Part shown: positions 28,304 through 37,403 of the stretch, in pieces | Layout: every line of letters begins with the position of its first letter | Numbering within the stretch: position 1 is the stretch's first letter | Source: [Synechococcus] sp. NIES-970 | GTDB taxonomy: Bacteria > Cyanobacteriota > Cyanobacteriia > Cyanobacteriales > MRBY01 | DNA: 64,000 nt | NCBI GenBank assembly: GCA_002356215.1 | Contig: AP017959.1 | Location: forward strand, 1,938,195-2,002,194 | Direction of reading: 5' to 3' | Made by a program: the position numbers and the translations under genes | Notes under the pieces: generated by a model | The model's database searches: none | Told to the model about the DNA's origin: nothing | What the model saw: the letters and a program-made list of their open reading frames with translations, nothing else

Positions 28304-29172
28304 GACTTCACCGAACCTGCCAAAATTCCCCGCACGAAATAGCGCTGTAGGCTAAAGAAAACCGCGAGGGGAACAACCATCGAAATAAAGGCCCCAGCGG
28401 TGAGCAAATGCCAGTCTTGGCCCCGGGAGCCTACGAGATTACTGAGCTGGATCGTCACAGGGGCGACATCGTTGGTGGTGCCGAGATATACCAGGGCAAC
28501 GAGTAAATCATTCCAAACCCAGAGAAATTGGAACACCGCAAAGGAGGCGATCGCCGGCATTGAGAGGGGCACGATCAGTTTTGTGAAAATTTTCAGATGG
28601 GATGCTCCATCCACCTGGGCCGCTTCGATCAAATCTTTGGGCAGCTCGCCGATATAGTTGCGCAATAGATAAATCCCCAGGGGTAATCCATAGCCGGCAT
28701 GGGCGAGCCATACCCCCAGAAAACTGTTAGACAGGCCAAAATCTCGATAGGCGCGCAAAATCGGAATTAAGGTCGTTTGCAGGGGGACTACCAACAGACA
28801 AACCACCAAGATAAAAAGAAACTGTCGCCCCGGAAATTCCATCCAAGCGAAAGCATAGGCAGCAAAACAGGCGATCGCAATGGGAATCACCGTCGCCGGA
28901 ATGGCGATCGTTAAACTATTCAAAAAAGCCTGGCCCATGCCCTGGGCTTGCAACACATTTACATAATTCTCAAGGTGATATTGAGTCAGTTCAAAGGGGT
29001 GTTGAAATACTGTCCACCATCCTGTCGCCAGCATCGCCTCCCGTTGTCGAAAGGAACTGATCAGGAGCCCCACCGAGGGCAATGTCCAGAGAAAGGCGAT
29101 CGCCAACAAAGCGATGTGAATCGGGGCTTTTTGCCAAAATTGAACTTGATTGTGTTTTGCCATTATCGTCAT
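28300..29172 (-). CDS. ggtD: Compatible-solute ABC transporter permease GgtD
   Basis: A 290-residue MalG-type permease with six hydrophobic segments and the EAA loop LIEAAQVDGASHLKIFTKLIVPLSMPAIASF, which contacts the ATPase. As the third gene of ggtBCD it forms the channel with GgtC for uptake of glucosylglycerol and related sugars. Its ATG overlaps the stop of ggtC in an ATGA, indicating translational coupling; AGGAG lies just before it. A second in-frame ATG at 29163 is an alternative. Confidence 0.82.
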   Translation of the reverse strand: MTIMAKHNQVQFWQKAPIHIALLAIAFLWTLPSVGLLISSFRQREAMLATGWWTVFQHPFELTQYHLENYVNVLQAQGMGQAFLNSLTIAIPATVIPIAIACFAAYAFAWMEFPGRQFLFILVVCLLVVPLQTTLIPILRAYRDFGLSNSFLGVWLAHAGYGLPLGIYLLRNYIGELPKDLIEAAQVDGASHLKIFTKLIVPLSMPAIASFAVFQFLWVWNDLLVALVYLGTTNDVAPVTIQLSNLVGSRGQDWHLLTAGAFISMVVPLAVFFSLQRYFVRGILAGSVKS

Positions 29173-30140
29173 CTCTCCTGTGCCCTAAACCGTTGAATAT
29201 TACTGACCATCACCGGGATAATGAAAATAAGCAGCACAATGGCGATCGCGCTGCCTCGCCCAAAATTTCGGTAGTTAAACATTTCTTTGATCATCCGGCT
29301 GGCAATCACTTCCGTCCCAAAATTGCCGCCCGTCATCACAAAAACAATATCGAACACCTTCAGCACCAAAATAATAATCGTGGTGCTCACTACCAAAATC
29401 GTTGAACGAATCATGGGGATCGTAATGCGCCAAAAAATTTGCCAACTGTTCGCCCCATCGATGCGGGCCGCTTCGATCACTTCTTCAGGAATACCTTTGA
29501 CCGCAGACGAAAGGATCACCATCGCAAAGCCTGTATAGAGCCAGATCATGATCGCAATCAAGGCGAAATTATTCACTGACTGTTCGACAATCCAGCCCAC
29601 AGGTTCAAAGCCAAAAGTCACCAGGAGCGCATTTAAAATTCCAATTTGATCAGCCCCGGCTGGTTTGTAGGCATAGATAAATCGCCAGATCACACTGGCC
29701 CCCACAAAGGAAATGGCCATCGGCAAAAAAATTAGTGATTTAATGATGGGTTCATAGGGCACCTTATCAACGAGGACCGCAATAATTAAACCCAAACTAA
29801 CACTCACCCCTGTAACCAAAGTCAGCCAGAGCAGATTATTTCTAAAAGCCTCCAACATCGCCGGATCACTAAAGGCAAAAATATAATTTTGTACGCCGAC
29901 AAAGTTTTGCGATCGCCCGTCAAAGAAACTGAGATAAAAAGTTTGCACCGTCGGCAAAATTAAGTAAGCAGACAGGAGTAGCAGTGCCGGGGAAATATAA
30001 ACCCAGGGCAAGAGCCGCCGATTCCAAGGTTTCGGCAGAGCATTAATCCCGATGTTTGCTAAATAAAATAAGCCAATGACGCCGCCACAGCCGATGGCGA
30101 TCGCCAAGACGACGTTCAAGAGACGTGCCCAGAATTCCAT
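29169..30140 (-). CDS. ggtC: Compatible-solute ABC transporter permease GgtC
   Basis: A MalF-type permease of about 323 residues beginning MEFWARLLNVVLAIAIGCGGV, with an N-terminal helix pair, several core membrane segments and the EAA loop VIEAARIDGANSWQIFWRITIPMIRST. GGAGG lies five bases before the ATG at 30140, so this start is chosen over earlier ones. It follows ggtB across a hairpin (30221-30251). Confidence 0.82.
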   Translation of the reverse strand: MEFWARLLNVVLAIAIGCGGVIGLFYLANIGINALPKPWNRRLLPWVYISPALLLLSAYLILPTVQTFYLSFFDGRSQNFVGVQNYIFAFSDPAMLEAFRNNLLWLTLVTGVSVSLGLIIAVLVDKVPYEPIIKSLIFLPMAISFVGASVIWRFIYAYKPAGADQIGILNALLVTFGFEPVGWIVEQSVNNFALIAIMIWLYTGFAMVILSSAVKGIPEEVIEAARIDGANSWQIFWRITIPMIRSTILVVSTTIIILVLKVFDIVFVMTGGNFGTEVIASRMIKEMFNYRNFGRGSAIAIVLLIFIIPVMVSNIQRFRAQER

Positions 30141-30220
30141 CATGACCTCCGTTACGGATTGAATTTCCTTTTTGCCAAAGGATTCATAGCAAATCAATTT
30201 TGAAAAAAAACAAGCCATTG

Positions 30221-30251
30221 AGATCCCCCTGATCCCTTTTTAGGGGGATCT
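30221..30251 (-). terminator. Hairpin between ggtB and ggtC (partial terminator)
   Basis: AGATCCCCCT and AGGGGGATCT form a perfect ten-pair stem with an 11-base loop, starting just after the ggtB stop. About ten bases further on the minus strand is a run of eight T residues. This looks like a terminator or 3' stabiliser inside the operon, which would let ggtB be made in excess of the permeases. Confidence 0.65.
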
Positions 30252-30258
30252 AGAGATG

Positions 30259-31557
30259 TTAATCGGGCCAACTATTCTCGATATTTGTCAAAACTGTGGC
30301 CGCATCCGTGCCGCCGACATAATCCACCATGCCTGACCAGAACGTCCCCGTGCCCACCGCACCGGGCATCATATCCGACCCATCAAAGCGAATCACATCC
30401 GCATTATTCAGAATTTCTGCCTGTTTCCGACTCAGATCTGTGGGATAAAGGGCCAGATCAATGCCCTGCCGGGGCGAGAGATAGCCCCCCAAACTGGCCG
30501 CCACCTCGTGGGGCGTTTCACTGGCGAGATATTCCATCAACTGCCGCGCTTCTGGGGTGTCATTAAACATGGCCACCACATCGCCTGCGACTAAAATCGG
30601 CAAACCTTGGTCGGGGTTGATCGGCGGTAGGGGGAACACATCCACATCTTCATTGAGGTTAATCTCTGCGGGTAAAAATGCCTCGATAAAGTTGGCTTGC
30701 CGATGCATGTAGCAATTGGGGTCTTCGCCAAATAAACCCTGGATCGAATCTCCAAAAGGCGTACTCAAAACACTCACCATGCCGCCATAGACAGATGCTT
30801 CATTGCGCACGATTTCTCCGAAAAGATTGAGCGCATTTTCCACTGCTGGGTCATTAAAGGGGATTTCATGGTTAATCCACTGGTCATACACCTCGGGGCC
30901 GGCGGTACGCAGCATAATATCTTCGACCCAATCAGTGCCGACCCAACCTGTGGCATCACCGCTTTCCATGCCGATACACCAGGGGGTTTTGTCTTCAGAT
31001 ATTAGGCGATCGCCCAAGGCCAACATTTCATCCCAAGTGGTCGGAATCTCATAGCCATTTGCAGCAAACTGCTGGGGACTGTACCAGACCAAACTTTTGA
31101 CCGAAGCTCGATACCAAACCCCATAGGGCACATCATCCACACTACCGAGCTGGAGCCATGATTCATCGTAGGCCGCCTGCAAATCCTCAAGACTCATAAA
31201 TTCTGTGAGGGGCACTAACCTCCCTTCCCGGGCAAAATCCGCCATCAAGCCTGGCTGGGGAAACATTGCTAGATCGGGCGGATTACCCGAATCAACCCGA
31301 ATCGGCAGGGTGGTGGCAAAGGTGTCAGTGCCTTCGTAGACCACTTCAATGCCCGTTGCTTCCGTAAAAGGGGCAAGGGCTGCTTCGATCTTTTCCTGCT
31401 GCTCACCGACCATCACCCCGACCATGGTGACCTGTGGTGTACCCCTTGCATTGTCATCCCCCTCGGTTGTGGGTTGGCCACAGGCGGCTAAACCGACAAC
31501 GGCACCAATCGCAAGGATCGGTACATTAAACAGAATTTTCTGGTTTAAAAAAAGCAT
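30259..31557 (-). CDS. ggtB: Compatible-solute ABC transporter substrate-binding lipoprotein GgtB
   Basis: The 432-residue protein has a lipoprotein signal ending in LAAC (Cys about 26) and an extracellular-solute-binding family 1 fold: VTMVGVMVGEQQEKIEAALAPFTEATGIEVVYEGTDTF, PPDLAMFPQPGLMADFAREGRLVPL and GDVVAMFNDTPEARQLMEYLAS. It should capture glucosylglycerol, sucrose or trehalose in the periplasm. Substrate assignment rests on the ggtBCD order and cyanobacterial context, and other oligosaccharides cannot be excluded. Confidence 0.8.
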   Translation of the reverse strand: MLFLNQKILFNVPILAIGAVVGLAACGQPTTEGDDNARGTPQVTMVGVMVGEQQEKIEAALAPFTEATGIEVVYEGTDTFATTLPIRVDSGNPPDLAMFPQPGLMADFAREGRLVPLTEFMSLEDLQAAYDESWLQLGSVDDVPYGVWYRASVKSLVWYSPQQFAANGYEIPTTWDEMLALGDRLISEDKTPWCIGMESGDATGWVGTDWVEDIMLRTAGPEVYDQWINHEIPFNDPAVENALNLFGEIVRNEASVYGGMVSVLSTPFGDSIQGLFGEDPNCYMHRQANFIEAFLPAEINLNEDVDVFPLPPINPDQGLPILVAGDVVAMFNDTPEARQLMEYLASETPHEVAASLGGYLSPRQGIDLALYPTDLSRKQAEILNNADVIRFDGSDMMPGAVGTGTFWSGMVDYVGGTDAATVLTNIENSWPD

Positions 31558-31632
31558 CCATAAAGGTTGAATTCAACAAAAATCATGAAGGAAGAATTTA
31601 AAAATAGCGTTGGATTTTTTGAACATATGCCA

Positions 31633-32748
31633 TTACATGAGTACCGTTTCCATCTCTCGATCAAAGAGATACAAACGATTGACATCCCACAACACATTGA
31701 GGACTTCTCCCCGTTTTACCGTAGCACGGGGGTCAAACCGCGCGACAAACTCGATCTGATTGGCTGTCTCAAGGTAAACAATCAGTTCATTCCCCATCAT
31801 TTCTAGTAAATTCACCGTCGCTTTGATCGCGATGGTGACAATATCAGCGGGCAGATATTGGGGATGATAAATATCTTCAGGACGAATCCCTAGGGTAAGG
31901 GGACGGTCTTTAAAGGTGACCCCACCATCCACCATGAACTGCGGCAAATAATCGGGAATTGAGATTGAATTTTCAGCCAGTTTTAAGGACGGTTTTCCAT
32001 TGCTGATCGCCTGTTCGACCTCAAAAAAATTCATCGCCGGACTACCAATAAATCCGGCGACAAACATATTACTAGGATGGTTATAGAGATTACTCGGACT
32101 ATCGATTTGCTGCAAAATGCCATCCTTCATCACTGCAATGCGATCGCCCATGGTCATCGCTTCCACTTGGTCATGGGTGACATAGACAAACGTGGTATTC
32201 AGGTCTTGGTGCAGTTTACTAATTTCTTTACGGGCTTGGACCCGTAATTTTGCATCGAGGTTCGAGAGGGGTTCATCCATCAGGAAGACAGCGGGTTTAC
32301 GGACGATCGCCCGCCCTACAGCGACCCGTTGCCGCTGTCCCCCAGAAAGTTCTTTGGGTTTACGGTGCAATAATTTTTCGATGCCCAGTTGCGCTGCTGC
32401 CCCCTGGACTCGCTTGCGAATCTCCCCTTTTTTAATCCCTTGCAATTGCAGACTGAACGCCATATTTTCGTAGACGCTCATGTGGGGATAGAGGGCGTAG
32501 GATTGGAACACCATCGCAATGTCGCGGTCTTTTGGGGAAAGGTGATTCACCGAGCGATCGCCAATGCAAATTTGCCCAGCGGTAATCGATTCAAGCCCGG
32601 CCAAAAGACGCAGGGAAGTCGTTTTGCCACAGCCTGAGGGCCCGACAAATACTAAAAATTCACCATCCTCGATCTTTAGGTTGAGGTTGTTGACAGCGAC
32701 AAAATCATCAAATCGCTTCGTCACCTGCTCAAAGGTTACGCTAGCCAT
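31633..32748 (-). CDS. ggtA: Compatible-solute ABC transporter ATP-binding protein GgtA
   Basis: The 371-residue ATPase has Walker A GPSGCGKTT, signature LSGGQRQRVA, Walker B VFLMDEPLSNLD, and a C-terminal OB/TOBE domain (about residues 240-371) as in MalK and UgpC. It drives the ggtBCD importer, the first gene of the cluster here: ggtA is about 75 bases ahead of ggtB on the same strand. In Synechocystis ggtA lies away from ggtBCD, so the linked order here is a clear single operon candidate. Confidence 0.85.
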   Translation of the reverse strand: MASVTFEQVTKRFDDFVAVNNLNLKIEDGEFLVFVGPSGCGKTTSLRLLAGLESITAGQICIGDRSVNHLSPKDRDIAMVFQSYALYPHMSVYENMAFSLQLQGIKKGEIRKRVQGAAAQLGIEKLLHRKPKELSGGQRQRVAVGRAIVRKPAVFLMDEPLSNLDAKLRVQARKEISKLHQDLNTTFVYVTHDQVEAMTMGDRIAVMKDGILQQIDSPSNLYNHPSNMFVAGFIGSPAMNFFEVEQAISNGKPSLKLAENSISIPDYLPQFMVDGGVTFKDRPLTLGIRPEDIYHPQYLPADIVTIAIKATVNLLEMMGNELIVYLETANQIEFVARFDPRATVKRGEVLNVLWDVNRLYLFDREMETVLM

Positions 32749-33077
32749 GGAAAGTCTCTGGTTAACAACAATTGTCTCCCATTAAAGCGAATGATTCCCA
32801 AAAACCCAAATTTTGCTACGCCTCATGGCAGTGATATCGCCTGTAATTGCGCCATAAATCATTGGGCAACTTGGGCATTGCCAGCGGTGACCACCCTCTT
32901 CACATAATGCTTTAGACAAGTCCTTTAAAAGGGGCGATCGCCCCTCTATCGCGTGAACATTTCATCGAAGCGACCATCGGTCATCTTCCAAAGCCTTTAG
33001 CCCCACTGTAAGCAGTGATCTCCAAAGCCCTCCTACCTTTACACTGATTGGATGTAATGTTGATTGAGCAAGCCAAG
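32749..33077. promoter_or_regulatory. Divergent ggtA / aspA control region
   Basis: About 330 bases between two divergent genes. It must hold both promoters. It contains a 16-base perfect palindrome built on HIP1 (AGGGGCGATCGCCCCT, 32930-32945) without a T-run. No RNA gene or clear -35/-10 pair was identified. Confidence 0.45.
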
Positions 33078-34478
33078 ATGAGCGCCGATTTTCGCATTGA
33101 AAAAGATTCTATGGGCGATCGCCAAATCCCCAATGATGCCTACTATGGGATTCAGACCCTGCGGGCGACGGAAAATTTTCCCATTAGTGGTCTAAAACCA
33201 CTGCCCACCTATGTGGATGCCTGCGTTTTGATTAAAAAAGCGACGGCGATCGCAAACAGTGAATTGGGTTGCATTCCCGAAAATCTGGCCACTGCTATTG
33301 TGCAAGCCTGCGATGAAGTGCTCCAGGGCCGTCTGCGCGACCAATTTATTGTCGATGTCTACCAAGCCGGGGCTGGCACATCCCATCACATGAACATTAA
33401 CGAGGTTTTGGCGAACCGTGCCCTCGAACTTCTCGGTGGCGAAAAAGGCGATTACAAAACCGTCAGCCCCAACGACCATGTGAACTACGGCCAATCTACC
33501 AATGATGTCATCCCCACAGCCATCCGCATTGGGGCATTACTCGCGTTAGAACATTGTTTATATCCCGCCCTTTCAGAGGCGATCGCCACTTTAGATAATA
33601 AGGCCGCCGAATTTGCCCACATCGTCAAATCAGGACGAACCCACATGCAGGATGCCGTTCCGGTACGCTTAGGAGAAGGGTTCCGGGCTTGGGCGGAAAT
33701 TTTAACCGCCCACCTGGGACGGATCGAAACCGCCGCCAAGGATTTAACCATCTTGGGCTTGGGGGGTAGTGCTTCTGGTACAGGTTTAAACACCCATCCC
33801 CAATACCGTTTTCGGGTGGCAGAAATTCTCAGTGAACTCATTGGCCAACCCTTAACTTCTGCTCCTCACCTCATGGCAGCGATGCAGAGTATGGCACCTT
33901 TTGTGAATGTCTCGGGTTCTCTGCGCAATCTGGCCCAAGATTTGGTGAAAATCTCCCATGACCTGCGCCTAATGGATTCAGGGCCAAATACGGGTTTTAA
34001 GGAAATCCAACTGCCCCCAGTCCAACCGGGTTCCTCAATTATGCCGGGGAAATATAATCCGGTGATGGCAGAAATGACCTCTATGGTGTGCTTTCAGGTG
34101 ATGGGCTATGATACGGCGATCGCCTTTGCCGCCCAGGCGGGACAACTGGAGCTAAATGTGATGATGCCCCTGATCGCCTATGACCTGATCCACAGCATCG
34201 AAATTCTCGGCAATACGATCAAAGCCCTCAGTGAAAAATGTTTGGCTGGGATCACGGCCAATGAGCAGCGGTGTCACAATTATGCCGAAAGTAGTCTTTC
34301 CCTTGTGACGGCCTTAAATACCCACATCGGTTATCTCAACGCCGCCGATGTGGCGAAGGAGTCCCTACAAACGGGGAAAACCCTGCGGCAAATTGTCCTT
34401 GAACGGGGCCTGATGGATGAAGCAACCCTCGCCCAAGTGCTTGACCTCGAAAAAATGAGCCAGTTACCCACCAATTAA
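33078..34478 (+). CDS. aspA: Aspartate ammonia-lyase
   Basis: About 466 residues from MSADFRIEKDSMGDRQIP. The lyase signature GSSIMPGKYNPVMAEM is present at about residues 314-329, with NDAYYGIQTLRATENFPISG, SGRTHMQDAVPVRLGEGF and QSTNDVIPTAIRI. RIEKD and ENFPIS favour aspartase, which deaminates aspartate to fumarate, over fumarase. The frame extends upstream to a TTG, but the family start aligns with this ATG. Confidence 0.87.
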   Translation: MSADFRIEKDSMGDRQIPNDAYYGIQTLRATENFPISGLKPLPTYVDACVLIKKATAIANSELGCIPENLATAIVQACDEVLQGRLRDQFIVDVYQAGAGTSHHMNINEVLANRALELLGGEKGDYKTVSPNDHVNYGQSTNDVIPTAIRIGALLALEHCLYPALSEAIATLDNKAAEFAHIVKSGRTHMQDAVPVRLGEGFRAWAEILTAHLGRIETAAKDLTILGLGGSASGTGLNTHPQYRFRVAEILSELIGQPLTSAPHLMAAMQSMAPFVNVSGSLRNLAQDLVKISHDLRLMDSGPNTGFKEIQLPPVQPGSSIMPGKYNPVMAEMTSMVCFQVMGYDTAIAFAAQAGQLELNVMMPLIAYDLIHSIEILGNTIKALSEKCLAGITANEQRCHNYAESSLSLVTALNTHIGYLNAADVAKESLQTGKTLRQIVLERGLMDEATLAQVLDLEKMSQLPTN

Positions 34479-34484
34479 TCTGAC

Positions 34485-34505
34485 ACAAAAAAGGCGATCG
34501 CCTTT
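34485..34505 (-). terminator. HIP1-based terminator, ycf37 side
   Basis: Read on the minus strand, AAAGGC-GATC-GCCTTT is followed by three more T residues, making six in all. The stem has six pairs and is formed by the HIP1 octamer with flanks. It sits between convergent aspA and ycf37 and is better placed to end the minus-strand transcript. Confidence 0.5.
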
Positions 34506-34558
34506 CAGAGAAAAATTAGGCGATCGCCATGGATTGGATATCATATTTGCGGTCGAGC

Positions 34559-35089
34559 TTATGGAGCAACGAAACGCTTACGCAAAGATTCAGCCCGCTT
34601 TTTTGCTGTCTTATTTTCGGGTTCCGCTTGTAGAGCGAGCTCATAGGTTTCTAGAGCCTTGGCCGTCATTTGCTTCTTTTCGTAGATATTGGCGAGGTTA
34701 TTAAGGGCTGTCACATAATCCGGGAGCTCTTTGAGGGCAGCTTTATACTGACGAATGGCCAAATCATACTGCTCTTGAGCGAAATAGGCATAGCCGAGGG
34801 CGTTGTAGATGAGCGCCTGGTTTTCTGGCTCTAGCTCATCATCAACCTTGAGGGCTTTTTGCAGCAGCTGTGCCGCTTGGACATAGAGTTTCTTATCGAG
34901 ATAAAGGCTACCCAACTCATAATATTCTTTTGCTGTGCCTTTGCCATCCTTGAGCTGGGCCTGTAAATTCGAGAATGTATTTTCGACGCGCCGGGTCTTG
35001 AGCACTTGGCGGAACAGGAAAAAAGCCAATCCTCCCAGTAGGGCAACGAGGATCGATAGATAGAAAACGGGTAAAAACTCTTGATCCAT
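34559..35089 (-). CDS. ycf37: Ycf37, photosystem I assembly TPR protein
   Basis: About 176 residues beginning MDQEFLPVFYLSILVALLGGLAFFLFRQVL, an N-terminal membrane helix, followed by three tetratricopeptide repeats (about residues 55-160: EYYELGSLYLDKKLYVQAAQLLQKAL, ALIYNALGYAYFAQEQYDLAIRQYKAAL, VTALNNLANIYEKKQMTAKALETYELAL). One helix plus three TPRs and this length match Ycf37, which stabilises photosystem I in cyanobacteria. The frame opens at TTG 35101, but MDQEF at 35089 is preferred. Confidence 0.82.
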   Translation of the reverse strand: MDQEFLPVFYLSILVALLGGLAFFLFRQVLKTRRVENTFSNLQAQLKDGKGTAKEYYELGSLYLDKKLYVQAAQLLQKALKVDDELEPENQALIYNALGYAYFAQEQYDLAIRQYKAALKELPDYVTALNNLANIYEKKQMTAKALETYELALQAEPENKTAKKRAESLRKRFVAP

Positions 35090-35200
35090 AGCAACAGACA
35101 ATCAGTAGCAAGTTTTATCTTAAAAAAATTTTGATTATTCTCTCAGTGCACCGTTAGGAAAATGACACGGCGACTTCGGCCCTGCTAGTGTATCAGGTCT

Positions 35201-35977
35201 CTAGGGTAGGCCCCAATGATTGATACGTTCCGTTAACCAGCCGTTATTTTGCCAATTGTTGAGAGTGCGATGAAGGGCTTGGTTGAGGCTCTGGTGTTGG
35301 CGGCCTTTGGGATAGGCGATCGCCAAGGGATTTCCCACTAACCAAGCGGGTAACAGTTGGTAGCTGGGATATTGTTGAATCCAGCCCGTCAGCACAGAGT
35401 GATCGCCGGCAAACAGTTCGGCTTCGTCGTTTTCGAGGCGCTGTAATGCTTCACCATAGGAAGCGACCCCCACCAAAGTCGCATTGGGAAAATAGGCGCG
35501 TACGGCGGCGATCGCCTCAGAGCCTTCTAGCACCAGAATCCGTTGATTGGTAATTTGATGGGCGGCGGTCAAGCGGGGATTTTTCGACACAAACCCAAGG
35601 CCATCTAGGTAATAGTAAGGGCTAAAGTTCACGAGTCGCTGCCGGGAAGCATTAAACCCCAACTGGGCGATCACTAAATCTACTTCCCCCGTCAAAACCG
35701 CATCAAGGCGCTCTTGGTTGCTGAGGGGAATTAATTCTACCGCCAGGCGATCGCCTAACAGCTCTGCCGCTAGTTGGTGGGCAATATCAATTTCCAAACC
35801 CTGCAAGTTGCCCTGGTCGTCCCGAAAACCGAGGGGGCGCACATTGTCTTTCACCGCTACCCGCAGCACTCCCCGCTGTTGGATCCTCTCCAAAGGAGTT
35901 GCCCTGACCAGAAGAGGCGATCGCAAAAGATAAACCGTGGCGATCGCCAGTCCAATCGCGAATTTATGGCGGCCCAT
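35201..35977 (-). CDS. Periplasmic amino-acid-type substrate-binding protein
   Basis: About 258 residues with a signal peptide (MGRHKFAIGLAIATVYLLRSPLLVRA) and a family 3 solute-binding fold: LERIQQRGVLRVAVKDNVRPLGFRDDQGNLQGLEIDIAHQLAAELLG, VDLVIAQLGFNASRQRLVNFSPYYY, RLENDEAELFAGDHSVLTGW. It should bind a polar amino acid or similar ligand. No permease or ATPase genes are adjacent, so it either serves a transporter elsewhere or acts in sensing. Confidence 0.82.
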   Translation of the reverse strand: MGRHKFAIGLAIATVYLLRSPLLVRATPLERIQQRGVLRVAVKDNVRPLGFRDDQGNLQGLEIDIAHQLAAELLGDRLAVELIPLSNQERLDAVLTGEVDLVIAQLGFNASRQRLVNFSPYYYLDGLGFVSKNPRLTAAHQITNQRILVLEGSEAIAAVRAYFPNATLVGVASYGEALQRLENDEAELFAGDHSVLTGWIQQYPSYQLLPAWLVGNPLAIAYPKGRQHQSLNQALHRTLNNWQNNGWLTERINHWGLP

Positions 35978-35999
35978 GGTCACTTCTCTCCCATAATAA

Positions 36000-36024
36000 A
36001 AAACCCCAGAATCACTTCAGGGGC
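36000..36024 (-). terminator. Terminator of rpmI-rplT
   Basis: On the minus strand CCCC-T-GAA and TTC-T-GGGG form a seven-pair stem with one T:T mismatch and a four-base loop, followed by six T residues. It lies about 40 bases after the rplT stop. Confidence 0.7.
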
Positions 36025-36063
36025 TTATATTTAGCAATTCTTTGCTCTTTATGATGCCATAAC

Positions 36064-36414
36064 CTAGGCAGCTTTGGCGGCTTCGACGACCTTAGCAAAT
36101 GCCTGAGGATCAACAACCGCTAGTTCAGCAAGCATCTTACGGTTGATCTCGATATTGGCTTTCTTCAGCTGACCAGTCAGTTGACTGTAGGACAAACCAT
36201 TGAGCCGGGCAGCCGCATTGACCCGGACAATCCATAAACGACGAAAATCGCGCTTTTTCTTCCGGCGATCGCGGTAAGCATTCCGCAATGCCTTCATAAC
36301 CTGCTGATTTGCTGTGCGGAAGAGCTTGGAATGAGAACCCCGGAAGCCTTTCGCTAACTTAAGAATTTTTTTACGACGCTTACGGGCGACGTTACCGCGC
36401 TTGACTCTTGGCAT
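36064..36414 (-). CDS. rplT: 50S ribosomal protein L20
   Basis: The 116-residue basic protein [43 protein letters not shown] is L20, an early 23S rRNA-binding assembly protein; [32 protein letters not shown] follows. It lies 79 bases after rpmI. The usual partner infC is not next to rpmI. Confidence 0.98.
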   Translation of the reverse strand: MPRVKRGNVARKRRKKILKLAKGFRGSHSKLFRTANQQVMKALRNAYRDRRKKKRDFRRLWIVRVNAAARLNGLSYSQLTGQLKKANIEINRKMLAELAVVDPQAFAKVVEAAKAA

Positions 36415-36493
36415 AGGAAGTTACCTAATATTTTCAGTAAAAATAAAACTTTGTTTCAGGACGATGGACGATGTCAGAACTATGGCTAGAACC

Positions 36494-36697
36494 CTAGGCG
36501 TAGGGAAGCATTAGGCGGACATTTTTTTCATCTGCTTTGTCTACAAGGGCCATTCCAGACAGACGACGGTGCTTCTGTTCTGCGCTCTTGTGATCGAGGA
36601 GGTGATTCTTGAACGCTTTGCGGCGCGCGATTTTCTTGCCGCTACCAGTCAGCTTGAATCGCTTTGCAGCAGCGCGGCGGGTCTTGAGTTTAGGCAT
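36494..36697 (-). CDS. rpmI: 50S ribosomal protein L35
   Basis: The 67-residue protein [46 protein letters not shown] is L35. It is the first gene of the rpmI-rplT pair. infC does not precede it; a 706-base AT-rich region does. Confidence 0.98.
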   Translation of the reverse strand: MPKLKTRRAAAKRFKLTGSGKKIARRKAFKNHLLDHKSAEQKHRRLSGMALVDKADEKNVRLMLPYA

Positions 36698-37403
36698 ATA
36701 AATATCTATAAATCGACACAGCTTACAATATTACCCTGTTTACGCCAAATTCTTCAAGAGGGCGTAAGTGGCCTAGGTATATTGACTCTGTCTGGCAGAA
36801 ACTTAACGATCAACCAACGAATAAGACGCAGGTGAAAGTGATTTCTCGTACCTAGAGGATGTCTGAAAAGGGTCTAGCTGTGGCCTTTTTTGAGATCATT
36901 TCAACGGTGAAATCAGGGTTTCAGCAGATTTATCCAGTGAAAACCATCTGACTTTTCATCTGGGGTCAGGACTTTTTTGGCGTCCTCCTAAAAGACTTAA
37001 GCCAGAAGGATAGTCACAAAAGTGACTTGAATATCAAGTTTCACTTGAGGCTTTTATTTTCTTGACATTGACAAACTTCAAGGACAACTCAAACTTAATA
37101 GCCTTAGCATCTCTTATTGGCGCCTTAGAATACAAGCCATGCAGATAAATGTCAATTGTCCTTAATGCAATACCTTTAAAGGTTTTGTGAAATTTCCGTG
37201 AAGAAGCTTTTGATTATGAAGAATCCATTAATGTTTTTTCATCGATTTGTCTTTTGAAATTATTATGCAGAAGTGTTTATGTAAGGTCACTAAAAAAATT
37301 GCCAAAACATATCTCAGTATGAGTAGCTCAAGTCACCAAGAGCACTTTCTAAAACTGCATTGCTTTGAGATATTAATCATGATTATTTAGGTGTGTAGAC
37401 TTT
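36698..37403. other. Long AT-rich intergenic region with two hairpins
   Basis: About 700 bases between divergent rpmI and the 790-residue gene. No supported gene. Two imperfect hairpins are visible on the plus strand: 36934-36963 (CCAG..GAAAA pairing with TTTTC..CTGG) and 37021-37046 (AGTGA-CTTGA pairing with TCAAG-TT-TCACT). An AATCATGATT palindrome at 37375-37384 lies about 20 bases before the next gene. There is no HIP1 octamer in the whole stretch. It could hold a small RNA or a long regulated leader. Confidence 0.45.

Noticed and set aside
33048-33077. Longer aspA starting at TTG or ATG upstream
   Set aside because: Family proteins begin at the MSxxxRIE position, and neither earlier start has a good Shine-Dalgarno site.
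36836-36942. A 28-codon frame starting MSEKGLAVAFFEIISTV, possible insertion-sequence remnant
   Set aside because: Too short, no inverted repeats or target duplication seen, no match I recognise.
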